This document shows positions 25,710-38,112 of a DNA stretch of 64,000 nt, one piece after another (the first letter of the stretch is position 1; every line of letters begins with the position of its first letter). The stretch is from Membranipora membranacea (lineage: Eukaryota > Bryozoa > Gymnolaemata > Cheilostomatida > Membraniporidae): contig OU612072.1 of NCBI GenBank assembly GCA_914767715.1, positions 7,440,001 through 7,504,000 on the forward strand, given 5' to 3'. The notes under the pieces were generated by a model. The model saw only the letters and a program-made list of their open reading frames with translations. It was not told where the DNA came from and did not search any database. Made by a program: the position numbers and the translations under genes.

Positions 25710-26354
25710 ATGGAGACACAACACGGGCCTCTGACAAACGATATCTCATTGTTTGCAGCTGTAACAGGGCAGACACCCGAAGAGCTGGGAACATCAGAAG
25801 AATGCCTCCTCACTCAACAAGACCTGACTCACACAGAGACAATAATCACCTTAGACAACAACTTAACTCATCAGTCCGAAGGTAAAAGTAACAACAGTAT
25901 AGTTTATATTACCATTCAGGATCCACACTCAACATCAGCAGCATTATTGGTGCGTGAAATAAGTGCACCTGTCATATCGAGACATTTTAAAGTCCCAGCT
26001 GGTGTAAATATAATAACACTTAGGTTTGCTTGGTTACTTCATAATCATTTTGTGTTATTGTAATTTGATATAGCAAACACAAAACACGTAACCCCCCCCC
26101 CCCCTTCTGCTCAGCTCTATCAATATGATATCGTTTTGAACCAGATGTATTTACGCTCAAGAATGTGGACTCAATCTTGTTGTCTTGGTAGTGAAACTCC
26201 GATTTTTATGTAGCTTCGCCTGTGTTGTGTGTTTATAGAAAACACTGAAAACAGCGGGTTGGAGTTTTTCATATTTATAATACTCATGCTGATCCTAGCA
26301 GCAGTAATCATAGCTATGATGTGGATAAGAAGTCAGCAAGGACCAGTCGAATGA
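25710..26354 (+). CDS. small single-pass membrane protein, paralogue B
   Basis: Two exons, 25710-25881 and 26239-26354, joined in phase 1, give 95 residues. Exon 1 (METQHGPLTNDISLFAAVTG...) is acidic and Thr-rich and ends at a GTAAAA donor. Exon 2 reads NTENSGLEF, then a transmembrane helix (residues ~67-87), then WIRSQQGPVE and stop. Exon layout, intron phase, the 5' untranslated sequence just before ATG, and the RSQxGP end all match paralogue A. If exon 1 were not spliced it would read on to 26063. The function is unknown. A TTAA-type miniature transposon begins 28 nt after the stop. Confidence 0.65.
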
Positions 26355-26382
26355 TCACATAACACATTCTAGTAAAGCTTAA

Positions 26383-26758
26383 AGGGCAACCAAGGTTTCG
26401 CAGCCATGCATTAATGGGTAGCAAATAATGTGCTGGGCAGCATCAGCTTTGTGCATTACGCGATGCAAAACTCAAAGTAGTTGCTGACTCTAAGCTGGGT
26501 AACACTTCAGCTTAGGGGAGGTTCCAAGACTTTGCTGTAATAATTATAGAGCACAGCTAAATAATAACAGGAACAGGAAACTGCTATGTGGTATTCTCTT
26601 TTAGCTGAGTTTGAGTACCTGATGGAAGAAATGTTTCACCAGAATTCTGGCTGAATAATCATCCGAATTATATTTTGTCTTTTTCCCCATGCAGAAGGTG
26701 CAATCTGCTATTAATCAATGGCCATCAATGAGAAGTTGTTTGAAACCTTGGTTGCCCT
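26383..26758. mobile_element. TTAA-type miniature element, family 1 copy C
   Basis: AGGGCAACCAAGG...CCTTGGTTGCCCT terminal repeats with TTAA on both sides (26379-26382, 26759-26762). 376 bp, strongly similar to the copy at 18819-19195. No coding capacity. Confidence 0.9.
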
Positions 26759-27885
26759 TTAACCCATCAATGACACATGCAGTATAGTTACAGCTATGTA
26801 TACATTACATATCCATGAACAATTCAGACTTGCAGTGTCTTCCAGACCAGCTCTAATAACAACCCCATCAATATCCTGGAGTTGGATTTTGAGCTGCTTA
26901 TTCAAGCTTTATAATTGTCAATATGATAAACTGATGGTTTGACCAAAACACCTTAAATCTTTTGATTGTTTGTATATCAATAACATTCACATTATAATAC
27001 TCTTTCACTGTATCAAGGAAAGCAGCCCTTATATAAATGCTCATATTTTTTTTATGAATTTCCCTATCCCATGTTGACATGAGAGATTTAGTCACTCACA
27101 ATTTGTTTTTGGAAAAAGCAACACACAATAAACCTCGGCCTTGAGAATGATCAGATTTTGTAACCCCTCTCATTATTACACTTTTTTTTGGCACATATTA
27201 TTGCACTTATTTCACAACAGCGGGAAATATGTTAGTCATGCAAAATTGTTTGGTTTATCCCAGGGTATATTTAATTTACATTTAGATTTTGCATGTGGAA
27301 GATTTAGGAAATCCCAAACAAATATGGCATCAAGTACATCGATTGCATGCAACATATTCTCTGTATAGAGAGCGATTGTAGTAGCAACATGCAATTTATT
27401 GGTGCCTCATGTTGATGTGTTAACATTATAGTGTCACCTGGCCTTGGCTGAAGAATGGAATGTTTGAAGGGCAATAAACTGCCCTGGCGCTCAGATGGGA
27501 CATGAAGCCTTGGCAGTGTCTGCATTATAACAGCCTTATCAGTTTTGCGGCTTGATATTTCAAGGATGTAGATTGTAATCTAAAACGATAGTTTTGTCCG
27601 TCCGCCTTACATTAGCGACCTAAAGTGTGGGGACAATATTTTAGCTTACAGTATATTATGACTATTATTTAATATATAATATTAATTTGAAGACATGTGA
27701 GAAGTAAAAAGAAAGTACTTGCAATAATCTAATGGTAAGATGATAGAAAACTTCCCCATGCCAAGGCTGTATAGATTTATTTTACACTGTGCATGTTGCA
27801 GGTAATATTCACACTTCAGTTAGAAACCATGAGTCAAGCGCTGTTTCGAGGCCTTCTCTAGTACCACCTCCTCATGGCCGATGTA

Positions 27886-28090
27886 GAATTGTAAACTGTC
27901 CCCCGCGCGAAAACAAACCCGGGACACTTTACAATATTGTAAACTGTCCCGGGGACACTTTACAATAAAACCAGCCTATTGTAAACTGTCCCCCCTATTG
28001 TAAACTGTCCCCCCCCTATTGTAAAATTTCCCCCCTATTGTAAACTGTCCCCCATAATGTAAACTGCCCCCCCCCCCCCCTATTGATGAC
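27886..28090. repeat. TATTGTAAACTGTCCCCC minisatellite
   Basis: At least eight degenerate units of about 16-19 nt with long C runs, ending in a poly-C tract. No coding. Confidence 0.9.
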
Positions 28091-28478
28091 TGTCCATTTC
28101 AAGGGCCCAGCTGTTTATCATCATTCTAAATCTGTCAGATCATCTAACTGGAGCATACCATGATGTTCTGGCTGCCACGATGATGGCCCAAGCTGTACAA
28201 TTGGATGGTGGTGGCAATGTGTACTATTGTTGCTATCGTATTGAGTCGAGGCCAGAATGTTTGCTACACCTCAACAAAGCTTTGCTTAAGCCGCACGAAA
28301 ACAACCATCCCACAACAGTTACTTTTTTAAACAGTTTTTTAAGACAGTATGTCAAAAAGTCTCAAACAGAAATGATTTTGCAGCCATGATGTGATTGTCA
28401 TGAGGTGATTGTGTAGCAAGTTTTAGATCGATAGGTTAGAACTTAATGACACAATTTGTTATATGTCATTCTTTGCAG

Positions 28479-28579
28479 ATTCAAGAGCCGGGCGAAAACA
28501 ACCAGCCAATTCATTCATCATAAGATCTACCTCCATCAATCATTCGCCTGTGAGTGATGACAGTCAGTCACAAGTGTGA
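28479..28579 (+). CDS. candidate C-terminal tail exon
   Basis: After a strong TTCTTTGCAG acceptor, in phase 1, 32 codons to a stop encode a polar Ser-rich tail (SRAGRKQPANSF, then SPVSDDSQSQV). It resembles an intracellular receptor tail. Upstream exons between 26.8 and 28.4 kb were not identified. Confidence 0.3.
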
Positions 28580-29567
28580 GCTGGAGAAATAATTACTTTT
28601 GAGCTTTTCATATTGTGCGGCCTGGTATTGCACTGTAAGAGATTGCTTAAGGTTATGATACCAGCGTTGTCCGATTTTGACATTTTATATATTGCTGGAA
28701 AGCTAATCAAACACTGATTCTGAAAATCTTGGTTTCGACATGAGTTATGTCATGGCTATGTGCTATTTCGATAAAAGGCAGGATAATCGTCTTTGAGGAG
28801 GAAATTTTAGGACGATGTGGTGCAGATACATGGTTCATATCATACTTACAACTGCATGACGTTTACAAGAATTGCCTCTGAAGCACCCATGAGGGGCAAT
28901 TTCTGGATCCTGTGGCATTAAGCACCAAAAGAAAAGCCATCTCTTTATCATTGGTTATTAGCTTATTTAGGTCGCTTTGGTTAAATGGATGAGGATCCAA
29001 TGTGATGCGTGTCACACACAGAAAAGACAGGTTATTTACTTCAGTAATACCTTATGCCGCTTAGGACATGCCAACAGAATACGTCACTGCATATCAGTTT
29101 TCCACGAATTTTGCGCAACAGAAAGCCCAAAAACACCTTAAAAGCCCCTAACAGAACGGATTATTTAAAATTATGATAATAATGCTCTTAATTGATGCGA
29201 ATTTGTGATGCATGTTGAAGATCATCAGACAACAAGTCGAAAACAATTACAGGACTGGTCAAATAAGCAATATTGCTTTCATTTTTTCTACTGCCCATCA
29301 TTGAACTGAGTTGCATTACCTAACAAAAACTTTATCAAAGTACCGTCCAATTTTTCTGGTTTGACTAAATTCAGTGGTCTAAGTGGACATTTTTTCTTTG
29401 TGGGTAATCTACTCTCTTGGTTGAAAATCGTTTTGAGAATTTCTCGCAATTTCTGGATCAATTTATGCAGATATATGGATCTTCAAGGGCTAGCATTTGC
29501 TACTTACTTATATGCAACATAATAATTATTTATCAGTGCTAGGTATTACTGAAGATTAGGCCAACAC

Positions 29568-30593
29568 TAGTGATGGCAACGAGACGGTCTCGCCGGGACA
29601 GTATCTCGTCTCGTCGAGACAGACAACTCTTACTACAGGTCGAGACCACTGGCATTGTAAATGGTAGTAGCTGATCAAAACATTGCCTTCACCTAGACTC
29701 GAACCAGTGACCTAGTGATCAGCAGTCCATGCTCTTACCCACTACACCACGGTTATTATATGATGTCACATGTAATTCTGACTATGATATAATGGAATGA
29801 TAGTTATTAGTCATGCTTTTGCTGCAATTATTTAACGGAAATGTTATCTGATTGGCTGTCAGATTTGATTGATTGGCTGTCTGTTTTGATTGATAAGTCA
29901 AGGCCATATCTATGTAAACAACTTCTGTTAAAAAGATGGAATGGATGATCAATGTGGAGCTTTCTCATTGATTTGGACCTGGGGCAAGAGGGAGAAGGGA
30001 TACAATGACTAATGGGGTATCAAATTGTAAAAATATGAGGAGATAGTTGAGCCTAAGCATATCCAGAAGCTGGATCACTTGACTGGTTGGTATAATAAAC
30101 AAGAAGAAACAGCTTCTCCTTGGTTTTACTATTTTATTTAGTTATCACTATAGATAGGCCTATGTTTTAGATTGGCTGAGGAGGATAACAGTAGGATTAC
30201 ACCCATAAATCATGAGTATAAATTTGGGCAATGACAATCATGTGTGGCAGGCTGATACTCATACAAAATTTAATTTGCAAGAATTAGTGGAAATCTGCAC
30301 GAGCGTGTGGCTTTCTATAATTCAATAAATACTTGACAGAATTTGATGAAACTTGGTTTCAACATAGATACTTATTGCTATAGATCATAAGTTACAACTT
30401 GAATCAAATGTACTATAATCTGATTGCACTAGTGATAGTGAATGAATATCCACCATTCTTTTAAATTGTGATATCTGAAGAATGTTTTATCGGCATCGTT
30501 ATATGTCTCGGTCTCGTCCCGGTCTCGTCCCGAATTTTCTTGCTGTCTCGGTCTCGTCCCGTCTCGCCAAAATCTGACAATTTGCCATCACTA
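29568..30593. mobile_element. hAT-type non-autonomous transposon
   Basis: Ends TAGTGATGGCAA...TTGCCATCACTA, flanked by a perfect 8-bp duplication GCCAACAC (29560-29567 and 30594-30601), as expected for hAT. Both subterminal regions are packed with GTCTCG/CGAGAC repeats, likely transposase sites. No transposase frame is present in its 1026 bp. Confidence 0.9.
29686..29757 (-). other. tRNA-like sequence inside the hAT element
   Basis: Read on the minus strand: GTGGTGTAGTGGGTAAGAGC (A box) and CTGGTTCGAGTCTAG (B box) with tRNA-like spacing. It lies within the hAT element. The outer stem is imperfect. Confidence 0.65.
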
Positions 30594-30601
30594 GCCAACA
30601 C

Positions 30602-33311
30602 AATATCAAGTATCACTATTAGTAGAACAGCCATCAAAATTTAATTCACTCAGTCACAAACAAATACTTAGAGATGACTTATTGTAAAAGGAAACTACTT
30701 AGCCTACTAAGTGAGCTGGTGGCTCACAGATATTCAAAGTAAGAATTAAAAATATAAGTGCACGGTGGCGATGAGCTTTCAATCACTCACATGCAATGTG
30801 TGTTTGGTCATCTTCACTTACATTGTCAGTCATGATGGTAATTGCTCTGAAGTCTTAAATATCCAACAAAGCCAATCTAATGCATGTAATAATACCTGCA
30901 GATAGACTGAAATTGGATCGGTGGTGATGTCTGTATGGTCTCACTGTCCAAGAAGGTGTCTGGACAGCAATAATTTGGTCAGAACTTTTTACCAACAGTA
31001 GATCCTTAAGTTCTAAAGGATCAAAGATACAAACAGAAGATTTAAATGCTGAAATTTATAGATCTCCTGCAAAACTATTCAGGTTAATTTTTTGCAGTCA
31101 GCTTCTATGCTAAGTTTAGCTGTACAATGTCACTAATGCCAAAGCAAGTGTTGAGGGAAGCAAATCTGGGACTAATCACAGAATTATCATAATTTAACAG
31201 TTTCACTCTGATGACAAATACCAAATAACTATAGCAGATATACAGCTGCTCAGCTCAGAACGGAATTGAATCTCTCACTTATCATCCACCTGGTATAATT
31301 TGCTAAGCTGATAATTGGGTAAATTAAAATATTAGAACAAAGGTAGCTGTAATTTGTGTACCAGTCTACCAGATCCTAATCCATAAGAAGTTTCGCCAGT
31401 GGATTTGGTCTTTTCAAACATATAGGCTATACTTAACCATTAATCAATGCGGTAGGCTGTGCCTGATTATCATCTTGTTTATGCATTCACATTCAGTAAG
31501 GAGCAGCCGTTACTCCTTGCCTTCAATAGGCAGTACATAACACCGGCACTTTAGGCAATAAACAAATTTGACACAATCACGGCAAATTGTAGAAAGTTTT
31601 TGATGCAGACAACTGACTTTGACATTGGTAGCAGCAACTCTCCTAAATAATCAACTAACACACCCCATGTCTTTGGCAGACACCCTTAGAATCTGGTACC
31701 AAGAAAAGAAATCAACAGAACTATCCTTAACCCTGCGCTATGTGTCCTTACTCCTTACTCGTGCTGATCTAATTATTAGGGCAAACAGCGCACCGTGCTC
31801 ACCAGTGACACAGCAACTGAAGTTGGTATCATTAAGGTCATCTCACACCTGAGAGCCTCATGTTATCAGCTTAACACCAACTTCAGCCACATGCGCAAAG
31901 TCTGAGGCTAGAAATCAATCAACTCGTACAATCTCCTGCCAGATCTGCAGTGGTTGATGACAGCATCCTCCTGTACAGAGCTATACCATACAGGAGCGTT
32001 CTTTAATCTGCATGCACGATGGTGTTGTACATACAGAAGACCTCCATTATTTGTAGTCCTGATCCAAAGGGACTGTGTGTGTGTCAAAGTCAAAACGACT
32101 TTCGACCCCGGACCAGGTTTGAACCAACAACCGGCTGGTCAAGTGGCAGACACGCTAACCACTGCGCCAAACTGACTGTGCATTAACAGCTGAGGATATG
32201 GGTGCTCTGAAAGCAATCCTAGCAGGTCCGGTTGCTAAAGCCAAGATGAATAATCTTTAGAGCTCAGATTATCATGAAGAATCACTGTTAACTGCATCCT
32301 GGTTATTGTGTTTCATATAATTATTACAACATCAAATTTTGTCTTTATAATTGTTAGACTCGACCACACTGAGAGGAATTCCCGATCTTATATGAAAATG
32401 ATGAGTTTTTAGCTTATATTCCAAAATCCCCTGATTTGCCTGAGTTAAACCCAAAAACCTGAGTAACTCGGGCTAATTCTGAGTGGTTGAGAGCCCTGAC
32501 AAAATATGCAGGGTCAAAGAAGGATATTTATAAAGTTATGTGACCGTAGTTCATAATTAAATCAGAGAGAGGATATACTCTGATCAAATAGAAATACCTA
32601 GTGTTAGACAACGCATCGGAAATTGTACTGATAGAACCGAAGAGCTATTAAACTAAAAAACTTTATCATTATAAAGCTATAGAGCTATAGAAATATGTAC
32701 ACTCCGATGCATTGATGAATAACCCTCAAAACTCATCATAGCTAGCCTAGATTTACAACTTCTATTTTTGGCTCAAGTGATTTCCTTCTCTTATTTGCTT
32801 AGAGTGAACAACTTTATTCAGGACACACAGACAAGTAGGAGAATTGTCTGTCTGCAAAATTCTATTCCATATTGATTACTCAGCTGGCACAGAAAGGAAA
32901 TAATTCAGTGGGCAATGTGACATATATGAGGCGTACTGATGAAGGGCAAAACAAACTACCAATTTTTATTCAAATCTATTGTTGGTGTGAAATATCTAGC
33001 AGAAATGTCTCGCATCTGTCAAAATAATAAAAATCTTGACACTGAGTAGACCGGCAGTTAGTTCTGAATGATTGTGGGATAACATTTATGAAGTTGGGTT
33101 TTGTGAGTTACCAACTACCCTAGCAAGGTGAGGATATGTGATTCAAAGTGGAGTTATTCTGTTGTTCTTTTTAGAATCAGCCCATTGGAATGTTCATCAC
33201 TCCACTTACATTCTGTGCTAAGAATGCTACTCAATGTCAACAATAGGCAAACATTTCAGCAGTTGCGCTATTAACTGGAAGTTGTAAGTAGTGCAGATGA
33301 AGTGAACTAGG
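30602..33311. other. upstream flank of the Ig receptor, no gene seen
   Basis: Only the truncated SINE is recognisable. Short open frames at 31.6 kb have no splice or family support. Confidence 0.45.
31935..32187 (-). mobile_element. tRNA-derived SINE, truncated copy
   Basis: Reverse-complement match to the head and first part of the body of the SINE at 1038-1441; the last third and the tail are missing. Same A and B boxes with a few changes. Confidence 0.8.
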
Positions 33312-35990
33312 ATGCAGATATTCAAACTGGTTCTGGTTATAGGAATTACTGGTTAGTACTTATCTAAATAAATTTGTGCAAAGCTGGACCACACACATGT
33401 GTCAACAAGCCAGTTGTCATTAAAATGGTGAATTGTACTTTGATGGACTATGTGACCATATGATATTACCATGGCATACTTTGGGAATATCTATACTGTG
33501 ATTTAGGTCATTTTTTATGAGATAAATAATTGAATTCTCAGCTAGACAATAGTGTTTGCACTGAGAGATTTAAAAATTCAATTGAATTTTGAAGATTCAT
33601 TTTATGAAATCAATGATTGACTATGGGCTTACTTTAACATGTAAAGGTGTGAGAGTAACAAGTTTATAAATTTAGTTATCAGGTTGCTAGCATGTGCTTA
33701 ACACACAAGATAAAATATCTAATTATTTGCAATATTATAGCGCGACCAGGTAATAGTTTACCTTTTATTTCTAATTGAGTTTCTTATAAAGATGTGATGC
33801 CTGTCTGTTTTGTATTGCAAACCAATATTATGATATTTCAATAGTTCCTGTCCTAGCACAAAGCAACAAATGCACTGCTAAAAAGAGAATATATCCAACG
33901 TTGAATATAAAAAATAGCACTGCCCCAAAAACCAGAATTGATGGGGAAATTTGGGCCTACGGAGATGGAATGACATTGACTTGTGAAGGTGAGTATATGT
34001 TACTTTTATCGCAGGATAATTTGATAATAATATGCAAAATTAAGTAGATTCATCAGTAATATATGCTGCTGACACTGCAATAGTTGACATCAACAAGAAA
34101 GTTTGTCAAATGGAGAATTCGAAAAAGCTTTGCTACGACAATTCAACATGCTGTTGAAAAAGGCAAAATTTTCTTAGTCTGAGCTAAATACTGTAAGTCG
34201 GATGTTGGGATTCAATTCCTGGTTGACTATTGTTGGTCATTAATACCTAATATGCATTTTTTTGCAGTGCATAATAATTGCAAGGCTTTCTAGGTCAGAC
34301 ACACTTTGTGTTTTTAAGAAACAGGCATACTATAGCATGCCTGTATTGGATATGGCTTCTTAGGAAACTAAGTGATAAAGTCAAGTGATTGAATGATTCG
34401 CCCTTGGGGATGAAATAATACAAGGATCATGGTGGTGATAACAAGCACAGTTTGTTTTTTTAATGCATAGTGGTTTATTCTGAAAGCAATACAACGTCTT
34501 TGTGGTGTCGATTTAATCGGAGGGTGTGCTTGAATTGGCAAACTTATATAATCAGTAAACTAATGATTTTGTTATCATTCTAATGATTAATTGTATATAT
34601 TTGAGTGTGTTGTTAGTTTTTAAGAAAAAGCTTATGGTTAATCTCAAGGCACATTATTTTTCCATATTTCCTGGTATGATTGAACAGGGTCCGGAGAAAA
34701 ATTCATCTGGCTCAGATGGTCTTATAGAAAATTGCAAAAAATTGAAGATGACGATTGGGCAAATAGAACAAGCAATAACAGGTCAATCAAGTTAAAAATC
34801 CATCTAGATCCAGTCGATGAGAGTCATAGTCACTCTAAATATACACCTGGGTATAAGCATTCAGGTTTTGTCATCTGCCTTGCGTGGGAAGACCAAACGG
34901 AAGAACTTTACATTTCAAACGCGATACCCACTCGATACCCTTGTAAGTAATCACTATGTAATTTTCAGTTTACATTTTTACACGGATAGAAGTCCCTGAC
35001 ACAATCTACTCCAGAATATAAATGGAAAATATATATATATCTATAATTCAATTGACTGTTGCTGTGTTCAATTACAACCTGTATAGTATGATACTATACC
35101 TAATGTACCATTTCTGTAATACTTTGGCTCTGGCATGCAGTGTTCATATTAACAATTGTATCCCTATGTTTCTAGCTTGCAGCGTCTCCTATTTGGTCCA
35201 CACTTAACACCAATATGAAGGCGTATGCTGTCATAGATGTTTCAAACAAGTCTGCGCACCTCATGTATTACTCAACGAGACTGATGTGTACTGGTATAGA
35301 TATCATCCAATAAATCCAATCCTATTCAAAGGTACATGGATATGTAGTTTTGTTTTGCCTGTGGCTACAATGTCAGATACTCCATGAATTACAGACTCTT
35401 TTTTCAAACCCCATTTATGTAACTTCAAGTTTTGATCGTACTCTGGATCGGTCAATACAGGATCCTGACAATGTTTTTGTTAAATAATAGAATGCAAATT
35501 CAATCTAAAAATGCAAACATAATCAGTCAAAGATATTTTGCATTTCTCAAAGAGCTTCATACTTGTTCCTCAATACCATAAATACCCCACCATATTCATA
35601 TTCCAAATTAAGTGTTTGTTTATAATAATAATAGTTTATTCCACTCTGTCTTTAAGTTAAGTGAAATAAGTTAACAAGAGGATACGCTTGAATCTTGATG
35701 GTATGAAGCAGGTATTTTACCGTCACTGTTTTATCAGAATAAGCTAAGATGTGAGATGTCATTTTCTTGACCATATTATTGTTATTTTGACAGGTATCAG
35801 CACAGCAGCAGTTGTTGGCATCATACTGGCAGTAATTGCTTTGGTAGCGGGAGCAGCTTTCCTTTTGGCAATGAAGTTTAGATCTGATCAAGCCAAAGTA
35901 AGTGCAGGCAAGACCGGTCCCCTGAAAGCACAAGCAACCGACACTAAGGGAGATTACCAACCTAATGAAAAGCGACGAAGCAAAATGTGA
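33312..35990 (+). CDS. single-Ig-domain type I membrane receptor
   Basis: Four exons, 33312-33351, 33845-33988, 34688-34942 and 35794-35990, all joined in phase 1, give 211 residues. Exon 1 plus the start of exon 2 make a signal peptide (MQIFKLVLVIGIT, then VPVLA with cleavage before QS). Residues ~45-145 are Ig-like: Cys60 in MTLTC, the core Trp in IWLRW, and Cys125 in HSGFVIC, matching the usual DSGxYxC. Three N-glycosylation sequons occur (NST, NRT, NRS). Residues ~150-173 are a strong transmembrane segment. A 38-residue basic cytoplasmic tail contains GDYQP. An alternative acceptor 12 nt downstream in exon 2 (33857) would also keep frame but would damage the signal peptide. The ligand is unknown. 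Confidence 0.8.
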
Positions 35991-36049
35991 TAGTGTTTAA
36001 CCACTTTGATTGGTTATTTGCTACACTTGTTATCAAACAACGCTGTTTG

Positions 36050-36175
36050 CCGCCTGTAAAAGCGCCAGAAGGGCCTCCGGCCCTTCGGGCTGACCCTGGT
36101 TTTGAGCCCTGGGAAGCTGGGTGTGCCAGTTCGGGCGTGCCCTGGTTTCGAGCCTGGGTTTGAGATTACTGGGCA
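36050..36175. repeat. GC-rich hairpin island downstream of the Ig receptor gene
   Basis: Contains GAAGGGCCTCCGGCCCTTC, a perfect stem, followed by repeated CCTGGTTTxGAGCC units. It lies 60 nt after the receptor stop codon and differs sharply in base composition from its surroundings. Confidence 0.5.
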
Positions 36176-36707
36176 ACTGATCATTTGGATGATGCTTTCG
36201 ATGCTTCATATTATAATGGGAGGTGGCCCCTGATTTGACAGGAGAGGACAACTTAAGTATTGCATTAGGAGAGTATAAAACTTTGAACCTATCATTATTG
36301 GGGTATATTGTCTTGGGGAGCTAACATATAAGGACTAAATGATGATATTCGGAGTAATGTTTGTGGATGTTTGGCTGAATTAAAGGATGTCAACATTCTA
36401 CAGAGGGTACTATTGTCGCCAAAAGGTATAACCAAACAACAAAATCACAATCAAGCAAGCAAGCATTGATGAATCGCTGAAGAAACAACAGCTAGAAGCA
36501 TCTCTTACAGCACAGAGATAAACTATTCAGGTTGAGACACAGGCGAGAGAGAAGCCCTATTAGATTTTGACAAAGTAGCATGATTTGTTAGTTACAAATA
36601 TGGCCACGGGAATACTCAAATGCAGTTGTGATATTAGCAGCAAAGGCTGCGCTATTTTATACTGAACTGAGTATATTCTGATAAAATTATCGATATTAAA
36701 TGTTTAC

Positions 36708-36815
36708 CTCTATCGGATTCCGCATGAAGAGAGAAAACTTTTCAAAAACATCTTTCACCGTGATGTTAGGTTCGGTTGTGATCCATCGTCTGCGCCCATT
36801 GAATGTGCTTGCCAT
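36708..36815 (-). CDS. candidate first coding exon, unrecognised
   Basis: An ATG at 36815 opens 36 codons ending at a GAG|GTAAAC donor: MASTFNGRRRWITTEP, then KDVFEKFSLFMRNPIE. The composition looks coding, but no downstream exon with a convincing match was found. Function unknown. Confidence 0.25.
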
Positions 36816-37198
36816 CTAGTTTTCCTCACATATACCATAATCTGGACAGGCTCTTATCTCCTGTTGAATATCAAGATGGAAAATAGATTAGCATCGCCAT
36901 GTTAACTTGAATAGTATGTCATTTGGCATAAACTATAGCCGATAGAAATGTTATGAGATCAGCCAATGATGGAGCAAAGACCAAATGGCTCTGATTTTAT
37001 TGCATACGGTGCATTTGAGCCTTAAGGCAAAAGACAACCATCGGGTCGTACCCTATGATTTCCTCAAGTCACAAATTTGATTCCATAAATTGCAGGCTGA
37101 CTGCATGCTGCAGTGTGCACTGTTCCTATATCACCATGAAAAAAGTTAAACAATATGTTTGAATATGGCTAAGGTTAAAAGATAAGTGTGATGGTATA

Positions 37199-37395
37199 TT
37201 AAGGTGGCAACCCACCGGACTTACTCACAATCCTATACTCGTTCATATCCATCTCACTGTCATCAACTGTTACATGGTTTGCGATGGTTACTTCCTCTGA
37301 CTTTTGGTGTTGCAGGTAGCTGCTTCCTGTTTTCTTATTTGAAACAGAAAGTGGACCAATGCATCCTGTCGAGAAAATTCTTTGAAGAGATTTTC
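37199..37395 (-). CDS. candidate receptor-tail terminal exon with ITIM-like tyrosine
   Basis: A 197-nt stretch from a TGTGTAG acceptor, phase 1, to a stop at 37199: 64 residues plus stop. Polar and charged, with SSYLQHQ and EMDMNEYRIVSK; the latter resembles a YxxV/I phosphotyrosine motif. It has exactly the length and entry phase of the last exon of the Ig receptor at 33.3-36.0 kb, although the sequences differ. Upstream exons were not found between here and the LINE. Confidence 0.3.
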
Positions 37396-37944
37396 CTACA
37401 CAGAAATAAAATCTTGTGTCATAATAAAGCAGATGATAAAATAAATGAATAGCCGTTAGGAACACTGAGATAATAAATGCAAATTTGGCTGCATAATAGT
37501 ATACAGGGAAGCAATTACATCATTCTTCCTACTTATATGTTAATAGAGTGACAAAAGTACAATTACAATCGAACGGCAGTAGGTTTTCCCCTCTGACTTT
37601 TTATAGACAAAAAATTAGACTGAGATCTCGAGAATGATACCAGAAATCCTGATCCCTCCACAATCACTTTATATCATGCAGTTTCAATCGTGTAATCCAC
37701 GAAATTCGAAATGATAAGTTCAGTAAAGATCCTAGAGCACAACAAGATTGCCTGTATACTAGAGTAACAACAGCTACACGGGCAGTGCACAGGGTTGAAT
37801 CCTGCACTCAAAGTCAATATCGAATATATTTAATCACTCACACCACAGCTTAAACAATATGGTTATGAGCAAAGCATCAGAAAAATGGAAACACCTGTGA
37901 CTATTTTTATTAGTTATTATTTATTATATTATTACTTGACGACA

Positions 37945-38112
37945 CTAAAACAAAACATGAAATGACTCTCCACTTGCAAACTGGGAGATCAGTAATGAGT
38001 CAGGTGTTTGAGGTTCCTTCGGTTTACTGGGAGAAGTCTTAAAGATTAGGGTTGCCTTGGGCACCTGAAATGTATGAGCTACCTCAGTATTGGGCCTTTT
38101 GTTCCACAAGCT
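37945..38112 (-). CDS. candidate terminal exon, unrecognised
   Basis: An open frame of 55 codons plus stop directly after a TTTTTACAG acceptor at 38113, starting in phase 0. Composition is coding-like (KATLIFKTSPSKPKEPQTPD). No partner exon or family was recognised. Confidence 0.2.
   Translation of the reverse strand, partial: SLWNKRPNTEVAHTFQVPKATLIFKTSPSKPKEPQTPDSLLISQFASGESFHVLF

Larger units (their letters stand above)
26763..29559. other. intergenic outside listed features
   Basis: Contains the minisatellite at 27.9 kb and one candidate tail exon (28479). The 28.6-29.5 kb part shows nothing recognisable. Confidence 0.4.

Noticed and set aside
25710-26063. A 117-codon intronless reading of paralogue B
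   Set aside because: The shorter spliced form with the transmembrane exon matches paralogue A in phase and structure; the extension past 25881 has no counterpart.
26091-26104. Poly-C and poly-G tracts (also near 9590, 56397, 57292)
   Set aside because: Simple homopolymers without adjacent gene structure; their lengths may be unreliable.
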